The position numbers were made by a program, and so were the translations under genes. From contig JADJJR010000001.1 of assembly GCA_016706425.1 (NCBI GenBank), positions 248,001 through 312,000 on the forward strand: a stretch of 64,000 bases of DNA. Direction: 5' to 3'. The DNA comes from Elusimicrobiota bacterium. GTDB taxonomy: Bacteria > Elusimicrobiota > Elusimicrobia > FEN-1173. Positions within the stretch are counted from its first letter, which is position 1. Each line of letters begins with the position of its first letter. Below the pieces are notes generated by a model, which saw only the letters and a list, made by a program, of their open reading frames with translations, ran no database searches and was not told the DNA's origin. Below are positions 17,301 through 25,200 of the stretch, in pieces.

Positions 17301-19066
17301 CCTCGGCCCGGTTGCGGGATCTTTCGCGCCGGGCGTTGTCCCTGATGGACAGCGCCGACTCGGACGACCATCGGTTTTTGGAAAAGCGGTCCCAACGGGC
17401 GGACCAATTGCTCGCGGGGTTCCTGGAGGCGGAGGAGTTCGCCGGCATGCCCATCCAACAGGTGTGGGACATCTTCGGCCGGCTGGCCCCCTATTTATCG
17501 ACGGAGTATTTGTGCGTGTTCATGAGGACCGACGACGCCGGCGTTCCCGACGGGCGGATCGGCAAGGACCCGGCCTCCTGGCGGTTGGGGTTGGAGGTCC
17601 TTCGCCAACGCCTCCCCCGCATGGACGCGGAGGATTTGAGCCGGGTCGCCCGCCTCCATCCCAGCGTGGGAGCGCCTTTTCGCCAGCGCGCGCGGGATCT
17701 GTTGCCCGTGTTCATCGCCGCGATCGAACACGAGGGGGATCGCCTCCACACACGCCAAGACAACCTGCATTCTTTCCCCGGGCGGGTTCGGGTTTTGAAA
17801 GCGTTGGTGGATCGCACGGCCGACTTGCCCGGCCCGGGGACCGTTGAAGATTTCCAAAAGCGGCTCGACGCGGCGTTCGCCGAAAACCAGGCGGTCGAAA
17901 AAGAGGCGACGGATCTCCTCAGGAACCAAAACGCTTTGCTGGGCTTTCTCCGCGCGGAGGCCCGTCGGGTGACCCAGGAACTCGTCGCCACGGATCGCGC
18001 TTACCGGCGGTCTTTGCGCGGGGCCCTGGTGGCCTCCGATTTCGGCTCTTTTCCCGACATCTACCATTCGTTCCCGTTGACGCGCGATCCCCCCGTGGAA
18101 GGTCTTTTGGCGGCCCGGGAGGATCTCCTGGAGGCGCTCCGGGCGGTGGAGAGCGGGACAGACTCGACGCCGGGACCCGGGAAAGGCCGATTCCGCCGTT
18201 GGTGGAACGCCGCCACCCAGCCCGTTCGTGCGCTGTCCCAGCGCGTTCGAAGGGCCGGGGGGGATGGGGGACGTGTCTGGCGCCGTTGGCGGGGAGCGGA
18301 CGATTCCCTCGCGCGAGATGCCTTTCGCCTCGCCGCGTTCGTGGACGTGCCGACCCCCCGACGGATCGGCCCGGAGTTGGAGGCGGAAGTTTGGATCGAT
18401 GACCCCGGTCTCGCCGGCCGTGTTCTTGCTCAATCGGGGCGGCGGGGGTTGGGCCGTTTGGGTCTGGTGTTGCGGCGGGAAATGCGTCGGCGTCGATTGG
18501 ACCGTCCCGACGCGGCGCGATGGTTCGACGCCTTGGCCCGCGCCGCTCTCCCCGTGCCCGCGGACCGCCCGACGGTTCAGGACGCGGAGGCGCCGGCCCC
18601 CCGCCCGGTGCACGTGGTGTTCGTCAACGACGCGGCGGGGTTGGGGGAAGCGAAAAAGTTCGCCTCGGATTTCGCCTCCCTCCACCGCAACACCCCCGAA
18701 GCGGTCCTCCTGCTCGTTCGCGCCGAACCGTCCCTCCCGGAGGTGGTCGAGGGGCTCGATTTTCCCAACGTCCGCTGGGTTCAACCCCGGTTGACCGAAG
18801 ACGGGCGCGTCGTTTTCGCGAGCCTGTCCGAGACGGCCCGCCGGGTCCTGACGGAAGCGGGCCTCACCGACCGGCCCCTGCGATGGCGGGCGGTCAATCC
18901 GCCGGCCCGGGGCGTGGCGGGGTTGGAGGCCGCGCCCGGGGAAGACCCCGTCGTCGACGCCCTACGCCAGGCGCTGATCCAGGCGCTCAAAAACGCGCCG
19001 CTCTACACCCTGGAGGAATTGTCGAACCTCCTGCGGGCCGCGGAACTCATCGCCACGCAAGCCTGA
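14357..19066 (+). CDS. Giant secreted protein with TraB/ChaN-like N-terminal domain
   Basis: A 1,569-residue protein of unknown function. A signal peptide (about 13-32, cut after GVAA) is followed by a domain (about 75-480) with VHLLDIHGDE (81-90), IGLEGAF (111-117) and, near residue 441, VTGGFHADRM. These HxxxH, LEGAF and GGFH signatures resemble the TraB/ChaN/Tiki group. The middle (about 480-1400) is largely helical and unlike anything I can name; it includes NDRHNYLYEHHMRRAL near 720. The C-terminal region (from about 1415, HVVFVNDAAGLGEAKKFASD) looks like a Rossmann-type alpha/beta unit. No repeats, no lipobox and no obvious anchor, so it is probably periplasmic. Confidence 0.8.
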   Translation: MLLGQRFARVGSIKSFISLLLAVAVAGEGVAAPARNGKKPTHANNVIANRVDETPFYRALGGLGGVTERDPAVGRARGVVVHLLDIHGDETAQRGLGKALEAAVGAGADLIGLEGAFAPFDVSGFSEAVDPTARRATADFLLKENRITGPLHAALTTERPFPPMEGIDDPPLYRRNVDAARRAARERPVAAGRAGAALTALSAEQERVYNPALRALDRAVRAAESDPGKWVEGLRALVNVAGDRATPHVQAFLRAADAPFDLPRAAAEARRLATLVGPAHFPPDREALLGPAGPGLEPLRRMLADRGLSLEKEAPLLSARAARAAEAAKIPGRVLLDEFRLLETRATDRLARTDAEKVLVRRTNDLRLCAGLVDLGLSPMGWSAYKLRRRARDFESPLTDAEASVFERFYETAEARDRAMLGGLLRAAEARRATRLVLVTGGFHADRMRTRLTEAGWTVLTHLPRKGDGTNPATDPFAREASVLDRLAAGDLAALNIDLSPEGGWPHRGLLGLLAVGESAGAGDRPTADETRLARRLLGPAATAARATAAGPETVHVDLAYRGRRLGYEAGVKNGVLAWMQPRAGGESPERGFWGRAGATVRRWVRALGSPGAPSSGLESTLLNALADRLIAGERAFDLLETPSRIDLSPRFTPRPSPEVLRGIREVLKESSGDAEVFGRAALSLLSAVDPEPLLILEASPPRSVSPFVFAVFMAQAHTVKARLNDRHNYLYEHHMRRALDWWDEAERRDPAAPEPDLYRALAGLDGAAWSLAKATRADDRLHWVLKLAQHRFQPGELNEDAFRELLKKGRPVDGLVMAELARRPAESVEDILNTLIRSLNFQKQIGDEFASGLPESYRSRFLRNKHHDENVELWNFQYMINAYAGAVYDAAALVEGKLSAVREKAFREGAEDYRRALRQSHVRAGAAIPALERLIHRADLTPNHRYAAWSIAVYLSAWMSFLGRYGMGVREGWPETVDALASARLRDLSRRALSLMDSADSDDHRFLEKRSQRADQLLAGFLEAEEFAGMPIQQVWDIFGRLAPYLSTEYLCVFMRTDDAGVPDGRIGKDPASWRLGLEVLRQRLPRMDAEDLSRVARLHPSVGAPFRQRARDLLPVFIAAIEHEGDRLHTRQDNLHSFPGRVRVLKALVDRTADLPGPGTVEDFQKRLDAAFAENQAVEKEATDLLRNQNALLGFLRAEARRVTQELVATDRAYRRSLRGALVASDFGSFPDIYHSFPLTRDPPVEGLLAAREDLLEALRAVESGTDSTPGPGKGRFRRWWNAATQPVRALSQRVRRAGGDGGRVWRRWRGADDSLARDAFRLAAFVDVPTPRRIGPELEAEVWIDDPGLAGRVLAQSGRRGLGRLGLVLRREMRRRRLDRPDAARWFDALARAALPVPADRPTVQDAEAPAPRPVHVVFVNDAAGLGEAKKFASDFASLHRNTPEAVLLLVRAEPSLPEVVEGLDFPNVRWVQPRLTEDGRVVFASLSETARRVLTEAGLTDRPLRWRAVNPPARGVAGLEAAPGEDPVVDALRQALIQALKNAPLYTLEELSNLLRAAELIATQA

Positions 19067-19125
19067 CGTCGCCGGGCCGGGCCCGTGTTTTTCCCGGCCG
19101 GAGATGGTAAAATTCTCCCCACGCC

Positions 19126-19806
19126 GTGCCTCTTTTTTTGGTTTCGACCCCCATCGGCAATTTGCAGGATCTTTCGGACCGGGCGCGGGACGTCCTGGCC
19201 CGTTGCGGCGCGGTTTTGGCCGAGGACACCCGACGGACGGGATCGCTGTTGCGGCATCTGGGCCTGTCCCGCCCGCTGATCCGTTACGACGAGCACGTGC
19301 ACGACCGGGAGGCCCCTCGGCTGGTGGACCGGTTGGCGGCCGGCGAGGATTTCGCCCTGGTCACGGACGCGGGCACGCCGGGCCTGTCGGACCCCGGGGG
19401 GCGACTGACCGCCCTGGCCCTGGAAAAAGGCGTTTCCGTCGTTCCGGTGCCCGGCCCCTCGGCCCTGTTGGCCGCCCTGGCGGGTTCCGGGTTGCCCTGG
19501 GACCAGTTCACGTTCCTCGGTTTTTTACCCCGCCGCCCGGGCCGGATGCGGCGGGCGATGGAGTCGGCGGGCCGCGATCGGACGGTGGTTTTTTATGAAT
19601 CGCCCCACCGGGTGGTCGCCGCGCTCGAGGCCGCTCGCGCGGTGTGGGGCGACGCGCCCGCCGCGGTCGCGCGGGAGTTGACCAAAATGCACGAAGAATT
19701 TGTGCGGGGGCGGTTGTCGGAAATCACGGCGGCGCTCAAAGCGCGCAAAGAAATATTGGGCGAGATCACGGTCGTGGTCGCGCCCCAGCGAGGGGATGAA
19801 CCATGA
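19126..19806 (+). CDS. rsmI: 16S rRNA 2'-O-methyltransferase (C1402) RsmI
   Basis: A 226-residue SAM-dependent methylase that modifies C1402 in the ribosomal decoding centre. It carries STPIGNLQDLSDRA at the start, LAEDTRRTGSLLRHLG, LVTDAGTPGLSDPG near residue 82 and GPSALLAALAGSGLP, all of the tetrapyrrole-methylase fold. The GTG start is directly before the family N-terminus. It is somewhat shorter than E. coli RsmI at the C-terminal end. The stop overlaps the argC start by 4 nt. Confidence 0.93.
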   Translation: MPLFLVSTPIGNLQDLSDRARDVLARCGAVLAEDTRRTGSLLRHLGLSRPLIRYDEHVHDREAPRLVDRLAAGEDFALVTDAGTPGLSDPGGRLTALALEKGVSVVPVPGPSALLAALAGSGLPWDQFTFLGFLPRRPGRMRRAMESAGRDRTVVFYESPHRVVAALEAARAVWGDAPAAVARELTKMHEEFVRGRLSEITAALKARKEILGEITVVVAPQRGDEP

Positions 19807-20825
19807 TCCACGTTTCCGTCGTCGGCGCCACCGGGTACACCGGGGGTGAATTGCTCAAAATCCTGCTGGCGCACCCGGCCGTTAGGGTGGTGCACGCGAC
19901 CTCCGAATCCCGCCCCGGTCAAGCCCTCGCCGACGTGCACCCGTTTTTGCGGGGCCGGTTGGACCTCACGCTGGAAGGCTTCGACGCGCGCCGGCTGGCC
20001 GCGGATTCCGATGTCGCCTTCTTCGCCCTGCCCCACGGCGTCGGCAGCAAAAACATCGCGGAATTCGTCGCGCGGGGCAAGCGCGCCATCGACCTCTCGG
20101 CGGACTTCCGTCTTAAGAACGTCAAAACCTACGAGGTTTGGTACAAAGTCAAGCACGCCTCGCCCGCCCTTTTAAAAAAAGCCGTCTACGGCCTGCCCGA
20201 GCTCTATCGGAAAGACATCCCCGGGGCCTCGCTCATCGCCAACCCGGGCTGTTACGCCACCACAACGATTCTGGCGTTGACCCCGCTGGTCCGGCGGAAG
20301 TGGCTGGTCCCCGGTTCGGTGGTGGTGGACGCGAAATCGGGCGTGTCCGGGGCCGGGCGCAAGCTCGACGCGATGTACCTTTACACGGAAGTCAACGAAA
20401 ACCTGCAGGCCTATTCGGTGATCAAGCACCGGCACGTGCCGGAGATCGAACAGGTGTTGGGCGACCAGGCGCGGGGCGCCGTGTCGCTCACGTTCGTTCC
20501 GCAGCTCGTTCCCATGACCCGGGGCATTTTGGTGACGGCCTACGGGACGCTGCGCCGGCCGCTCGCGGCGGCGGCCCTGCGCCGCGCGTTTGAAGAGGAT
20601 TTCGGCGGGGAGCGCTTCATTCGCCTGCTCCCCGAGGGAAAATGGCCGCGGACCCAGGACGTGGCCGGGACCAACCACGTGGACATCAACATCGCGCTGG
20701 ACGAACGGCACCGCCGGGTGGTCGTGTTGGCGGCGCTGGACAACCTGGTCAAGGGCGCCGCGGGCCAAGCGGTGCAGAACATGAACCTGCTCTTCGGGCT
20801 ACCGGAAGCCGAAGGGTTAAAATAA
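19803..20825 (+). CDS. argC: N-acetyl-gamma-glutamyl-phosphate reductase
   Basis: A 340-residue NADPH enzyme, third step of arginine synthesis. GATGYTGGELLKIL at residues 8-21 is the nucleotide loop; the catalytic Cys is in NPGCYATTT near residue 150, followed by KSGVSGAGRK. HRHVPEIEQ and FVPQLVPMTRGI are conserved near the C-terminus. It starts on the last codons of rsmI (ATGA) and leads an argC-(zinc ribbon)-argJ set. argB lies 40 kb away at the right edge. Confidence 0.96.
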   Translation: MIHVSVVGATGYTGGELLKILLAHPAVRVVHATSESRPGQALADVHPFLRGRLDLTLEGFDARRLAADSDVAFFALPHGVGSKNIAEFVARGKRAIDLSADFRLKNVKTYEVWYKVKHASPALLKKAVYGLPELYRKDIPGASLIANPGCYATTTILALTPLVRRKWLVPGSVVVDAKSGVSGAGRKLDAMYLYTEVNENLQAYSVIKHRHVPEIEQVLGDQARGAVSLTFVPQLVPMTRGILVTAYGTLRRPLAAAALRRAFEEDFGGERFIRLLPEGKWPRTQDVAGTNHVDINIALDERHRRVVVLAALDNLVKGAAGQAVQNMNLLFGLPEAEGLK

Positions 20826-20837
20826 ACGAGGAAACCC

Positions 20838-21041
20838 ATGGGACTGATCGGCTGGTTGAAACGCATCATCGGAGCGTCGAAGGACCGCAAGCTGGTGTGC
20901 GCGGAGTGTCGGAACGCGTTTTTCTTTGAAGAGGGCGAGCAGCAGTTTTTCGCCCAGCGCGGGCTGTCGGAGCCCAAGCGGTGCGGGGCCTGCCGTAAAA
21001 ACAACCGCCGCGGCCGGGGGCCCCGACGGCGGGGCCGATGA
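20838..21041 (+). CDS. Small zinc-ribbon protein between argC and argJ
   Basis: A 67-residue basic protein. It has two CxxC knuckles, CAEC near residue 20 and CGAC near 50, matching the probable-zinc-ribbon group in which FFFEEGEQQFFAQRGL lies between the knuckles. An Arg-rich tail (RRGRGPRRRGR) suggests nucleic-acid or ribosome contact. AACGAGGAAACCC gives a reasonable ribosome site. It overlaps argJ by 4 nt, so it is real and co-translated. Its role is unknown. Confidence 0.8.
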   Translation: MGLIGWLKRIIGASKDRKLVCAECRNAFFFEEGEQQFFAQRGLSEPKRCGACRKNNRRGRGPRRRGR

Positions 21042-22237
21042 AGGTTCCGCTTTCGACGGGGGACTTGCCGGCGGGGTACCGCCTCTGGGGACTGCGGTGC
21101 GGCATCTCCGCCGTGCCCCGGAAGAAAGACCTCGCGCTGTTCCTCTCGGACCGCCCGGCCCGGGCCGCCGGCGTGTTCACCACGAACGTGGTGAAGGCCG
21201 CCCCCGTGCGGTACTGTCAGGCCCAATTGGCGGCGTCGACCGCGGTCCGCGCGGTGGTGATCAATTCGGGTTGCGCCAACGCCTGCACGGGCGCGGCCGG
21301 CGCCCGCGACACGCTCTGGACCGCCCGGGAACTCGCCGGCCGGCTGGGGCTCAAAACAGCGGAGGTCCTGGTGGCCTCCACCGGGGTGATCGGCCGCCCT
21401 CTGCCGCGACCCGCCCTGGAGCGCGGCCTGCGCGCCCTGGGCGCCCGCGCCGACGGTTCGGCCTTTTCCGTTGAAGACGCCGTCCGCGCCATCATGACCA
21501 CCGACACGCGGCCCAAGGCCGCGCGGGCGACCTTCCGCGCCGGCGGCCGGACCCACACCGTGTGGGGGTGCGCCAAGGGGGCCGGCATGATCCACCCCAA
21601 CATGGCCACGATGCTGTCGGTGGTGCTGACCGACGCGGGCGCGCCCGCGGCTTTCTTGCAAAAGGCCCTGCGCGCGGTCGCCGACCGCACCTTCAACTGC
21701 GTCTCCGTGGACGGGGACACCTCCACCAACGACAGTCTTTTCCTCCTGGCCAACGGCGACCGCCCCCTGGACGCCGCGGGTTTGAAGGCCTTCCGGTCCG
21801 CGCTCGAAGAGGTGTGCCTCTCCCTCGCCGGGCAGATCGTGGCCGACGGGGAAGGCGCCACCCGTGTCGCCTGGATTTTCGTCCAAAACGCGAAAACGGA
21901 AAAGGGCGCCCATCAAATGGCCGCGACCATCGCCACCAGCGCGCTTTTCAAAACCGCGCTGCACGGCGCCGACCCCAACTGGGGCCGGGTGTTGGCCGCT
22001 CTGGGCCGGGCCGGGGTTCCCTTCGACCCGGAAAAAGTGGACGTCAAAATCGGGGACGTCACGGTGTGCCGCCGGGGGGGGCGCGCCGATTTTTCGGAAA
22101 AAGCGGTCCACCGGCTCCTCAAGAAAGACCGGGTGACGGTCGTCGTCGATTTGCACCAGGGCGACGCCTGGAGCCGTTACGCCACCTGCGATTACTCCAA
22201 AGAGTACGTCGCCATCAACGCCGATTACACGACGTGA
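21038..22237 (+). CDS. argJ: Bifunctional ornithine acetyltransferase/N-acetylglutamate synthase
   Basis: A 399-residue autoprocessing enzyme that recycles the acetyl group in arginine synthesis. The self-cleavage site is in KGAGMIHPNMATML near residue 185, whose Thr becomes the nucleophile of the beta chain. NSGCANACTG, VDGDTSTNDS and DPNWGR are conserved. Presence of argJ means the cyclic acetyl pathway is used. The start overlaps the zinc-ribbon stop, and the stop overlaps the next GTG. Confidence 0.96.
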   Translation: MKVPLSTGDLPAGYRLWGLRCGISAVPRKKDLALFLSDRPARAAGVFTTNVVKAAPVRYCQAQLAASTAVRAVVINSGCANACTGAAGARDTLWTARELAGRLGLKTAEVLVASTGVIGRPLPRPALERGLRALGARADGSAFSVEDAVRAIMTTDTRPKAARATFRAGGRTHTVWGCAKGAGMIHPNMATMLSVVLTDAGAPAAFLQKALRAVADRTFNCVSVDGDTSTNDSLFLLANGDRPLDAAGLKAFRSALEEVCLSLAGQIVADGEGATRVAWIFVQNAKTEKGAHQMAATIATSALFKTALHGADPNWGRVLAALGRAGVPFDPEKVDVKIGDVTVCRRGGRADFSEKAVHRLLKKDRVTVVVDLHQGDAWSRYATCDYSKEYVAINADYTT

Positions 22238-22875
22238 AGGGAAAGGCGGGCACGCGCGTTTTCTCGGTGCGGGGCCGCCGGCTGGGCGCCGAGGCGCTGC
22301 GGACGACGGTGGCGGCGCTCCAGTCCGGCGGGGTGGTTGTTTTTCCGACCGACACGGTGTACGGGATGGCCGCGGGGATCTTCCGCCCGGGGGCCATCCG
22401 CCGGATTTACCGGCTCAAGGGGCGGTCCTTGAAAAAAGCCCTGCCGTTTTTGGCCGCGGATCTGGCCCAGGCGCTGGCCCTCGTGGAGCCGCCGGACCGG
22501 AAACTGCGCGCCCTGCTGAAAAAATATTGGCCCGGTCCGTTGACGGTGGTGTTCAAGACGTCGTCCCTCGGGCGCTGGACCACGGGGGGCAAGGAGACCC
22601 TGGCGGTGCGCGTGCCCGATTGTCCCGTGACGCGGGCGATCTTGCGCGCCATGGGGCAGCCCTTGGCGGTCACGAGCGCCAATCGTTCGGGCCACCCCGA
22701 CGCGGTGACCGGCGCGGCCGCGCGGCGGGAGTTTGAAGGGAAAGTCGACGTGATCGTGAACGGCGGAAAGTGCCCGCGGGGCGTGGCCTCCACGGTGCTG
22801 GACGTGTCGAGCACGGTGTGGACGCTGGTCCGGGAGGGCGCGGTGCCAAAAAAAGATTTGTTGAAATTCCTCTGA
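22234..22875 (+). CDS. tsaC: Sua5/YrdC-type threonylcarbamoyl-AMP synthase
   Basis: A 213-residue YrdC-domain protein that makes threonylcarbamoyl-AMP for the t6A37 modification of ANN-decoding tRNAs. GGVVVFPTDTVYGMAA near residue 32, IYRLKGRSLKKALPFL, KKYWPGPLTVVFK and PLAVTSANRSG are characteristic. It has the YrdC length, lacking the extra C-terminal Sua5 domain. GTG start by overlap with the argJ stop (GTGA); adjacency to glyA is common in bacteria. Confidence 0.9.
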   Translation: MKGKAGTRVFSVRGRRLGAEALRTTVAALQSGGVVVFPTDTVYGMAAGIFRPGAIRRIYRLKGRSLKKALPFLAADLAQALALVEPPDRKLRALLKKYWPGPLTVVFKTSSLGRWTTGGKETLAVRVPDCPVTRAILRAMGQPLAVTSANRSGHPDAVTGAAARREFEGKVDVIVNGGKCPRGVASTVLDVSSTVWTLVREGAVPKKDLLKFL

Positions 22876-22886
22876 CGGAGAACCCC

Positions 22887-24140
22887 ATGAGCCTTTTGAA
22901 AAAAGCGGACCCCCGCGTGCACGCCATCGTCCTGGCCGAAACCAAGCGCCAGGAGGAAGGCCTCGAGATGATCGCCTCGGAAAACTACGTGTCCGAGGCC
23001 GTGCTCGAAGCCCAGGGCTCGGTGTTGACCAACAAATACGCCGAGGGCTACCCCGGCAAGCGCTACTACGGCGGCTGTGAAGAAGTGGACAAAGTCGAAA
23101 CCCTCGCCATCGAGAGGATCAAAGCCCTCTTCGGCGCGGAACACGCCAACGTGCAGCCCCATTCCGGGTCCCAGGCCAACACGGCCGTGTACATGGCGGC
23201 GCTCCAGCCCGGGGACACGATCATGGGGCTCGAACTGTCCCACGGCGGCCACTTGACCCACGGGCACCCGCTCAATTTTTCGGGCAAATACTTCAAGATC
23301 GTCTCCTACGGCGTGCGCCCCGACACCGAGCAAATCGACTACGAACAAATGGCCCGCCTGGCCCGGGAGCACCGGCCGCGCATGATCGTGACCGGCGCTT
23401 CCAATTACTCGCGCGTGTGGGATTGGGCGCGGGCGCGCGCCATCGCCGATGAGGTGGGGGCGATGCTGTTCGCCGACATCGCCCACTACGCCGGCCTGAT
23501 CGCCGCGGGGGTCTACCCGTCCCCCGTGGCCGCGGCGGATTTCGTGACCACCACCACCCACAAGACCTTGCGCGGACCCCGGGGCGGGGTGATCCTGTGC
23601 CGGGAAAAGTACGGCAAGGACATCGATCGCGCGCTTTTCCCCGGCGTGCAGGGCGGGCCTCTCATGCACGCGATCGCCGCCAAGGCGGTCGCCTTCGGCG
23701 AAGCGCTCCAGCCCGCTTTCAAAAAGTACCAACAGCAGGTGCTCGCCAACGCGCGGGAGCTCGCCGCGGCCTTGGAAAAGAAGGGTTTCCGCATCGTTTC
23801 CGGCGGCACGGACTGCCATCTGCTGTCCCTCGACCTGCGCCCCAAGACCATCACCGGCAAGGACGCGGAAATCGCCCTCGGCGCGGCGGGCATCACCGTC
23901 AACAAAAACACGATCCCCTTCGACCCCGAAAAACCTTTCATCACCTCCGGCGTGCGCCTCGGCACCCCGGCGCTCACCACGCGCGGCATGAAGGAGAAAG
24001 AAATGAACCTCATCGCCGGCTGGATCAACGACGCCGTCGAACACCGCGGGGCCCCGAAGCGCCTGGCCGAAATTCACAGGGCCGTGCGCGGCCTCTGCAA
24101 AAAGTTCCCGTTGTACGCCCACCGATTGAAAATGAAATGA
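22887..24140 (+). CDS. glyA: Serine hydroxymethyltransferase
   Basis: A 417-residue PLP enzyme that converts serine and THF to glycine and methylene-THF. MIASENYVSEAVLEAQGS, KYAEGYPGKRYYGGC and the PLP lysine in TTTTHKTLRGPRGG (near residue 227) identify it. Length is standard. CGGAG lies 6 nt before the ATG. Its methylene-THF product is the substrate of MetF, encoded earlier in the window. Confidence 0.97.
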   Translation: MSLLKKADPRVHAIVLAETKRQEEGLEMIASENYVSEAVLEAQGSVLTNKYAEGYPGKRYYGGCEEVDKVETLAIERIKALFGAEHANVQPHSGSQANTAVYMAALQPGDTIMGLELSHGGHLTHGHPLNFSGKYFKIVSYGVRPDTEQIDYEQMARLAREHRPRMIVTGASNYSRVWDWARARAIADEVGAMLFADIAHYAGLIAAGVYPSPVAAADFVTTTTHKTLRGPRGGVILCREKYGKDIDRALFPGVQGGPLMHAIAAKAVAFGEALQPAFKKYQQQVLANARELAAALEKKGFRIVSGGTDCHLLSLDLRPKTITGKDAEIALGAAGITVNKNTIPFDPEKPFITSGVRLGTPALTTRGMKEKEMNLIAGWINDAVEHRGAPKRLAEIHRAVRGLCKKFPLYAHRLKMK

Positions 24141-24150
24141 GCGATTCCCG

Positions 24151-25200
24151 GTGATCCGCGCCTCCCTCGTCGGGTTTGTCTTGGCCTTCGCGGCCACGGC
24201 GGGGTTGGTGCCTTTTTTCATCGGCCTTTCGCGTCGTTGGGGCGTCTTGGACCGGCCGGACCCCCGCAAAGTGCACGCCCACCCCATTCCCCGTTGGGGC
24301 GGGGGGGCCATCGCCGGGGGCACGTTGCTGGCGCTGTTGGGTGTCGCCGCCCTGGACCCCCGTTTCCGAACCCTGTTGGCTTTCCGTCACAAAATCGTCG
24401 AGAACGGCGAAGTGGTGGGGGTCTTGGGGTTGCGCGCGCAGTTTTTCGGCCTGCTTCTGGGCGGGTTGATATGCGCCGGAATCGGCATGTGGGACGATCG
24501 CCGCTCCCTGTCGCCGGCGGTGAAATTCCTGGCGCAAACCGTCGCGGCCTACGTGGCCATGATGTACGGCGTCCGCGTGGCCGGGTTGGCCCTGCCCGGG
24601 TTGGGGTTTGTCGCCTTCCCGCTTCTTCTCTCCCAAGCCGTCACGTTGTTCTGGCTTCTCGGGTTCATGAACGCCATCAACCTGACCGACGGGCTGGACG
24701 GTTTGGCGGCGGGGTTGGTGGCCATCGCCGCGGGGACGTTTTTCTTCGTCGCGCTCCTTCAGGCGGACACCCAAGTCCTGCTCTACGCGAAACAATTGAA
24801 GTTGGCCGGCGTCCTGGCGGCCGCCCTGGCGGGCTCGGCGCTCGCGTTTCTGATTTATAATTTCCACCCGGCCCGGGTGTTCATGGGGGACGGGGGCGCG
24901 TTGTTCCTCGGATTTTTTCTGGGGGCGGTGAGCGTGATCGGCACCCTCAAAACCAGCGCGGTGTTGGCGTTCCTCATCCCCGTGCTGGTGGTCGCCCTGC
25001 CCGTGGCCGACGTGGCGGCGGCGCTCGTCCGTCGCTGGCGGCGGGGCGCCGGGTTGATGACCGCCGACAAAGGGCATTTTCACCACCGGCTCCTGGCGTT
25101 GGGGTGGACCCAGCGGGAGGTCGTGCTTTTGGTCTACGTCATCACGCTGCTTTTGTCTTCGGCGGCGCTGTTGCTCACTTTTTTCCGGGGGCGCGTGTGA
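24151..25200 (+). CDS. WecA/MraY-family phospho-sugar transferase
   Basis: A 349-residue membrane enzyme with about 10-11 helices, which attaches a sugar-1-phosphate (usually GlcNAc-1-P) to undecaprenyl phosphate. KVHAHPIPRWGGGAIAGG, GMWDDRRSLSP, NAINLTDGLDGLAAG, the catalytic FMGDGGALFLG and the C-terminal HFHHRLL are all seen; the last favours WecA/TagO over MraY. GTG start. The next gene, wecB, overlaps its stop, so the two probably start a surface glycan carrying ManNAc-derived sugars. Confidence 0.9.
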   Translation: MIRASLVGFVLAFAATAGLVPFFIGLSRRWGVLDRPDPRKVHAHPIPRWGGGAIAGGTLLALLGVAALDPRFRTLLAFRHKIVENGEVVGVLGLRAQFFGLLLGGLICAGIGMWDDRRSLSPAVKFLAQTVAAYVAMMYGVRVAGLALPGLGFVAFPLLLSQAVTLFWLLGFMNAINLTDGLDGLAAGLVAIAAGTFFFVALLQADTQVLLYAKQLKLAGVLAAALAGSALAFLIYNFHPARVFMGDGGALFLGFFLGAVSVIGTLKTSAVLAFLIPVLVVALPVADVAAALVRRWRRGAGLMTADKGHFHHRLLALGWTQREVVLLVYVITLLLSSAALLLTFFRGRV

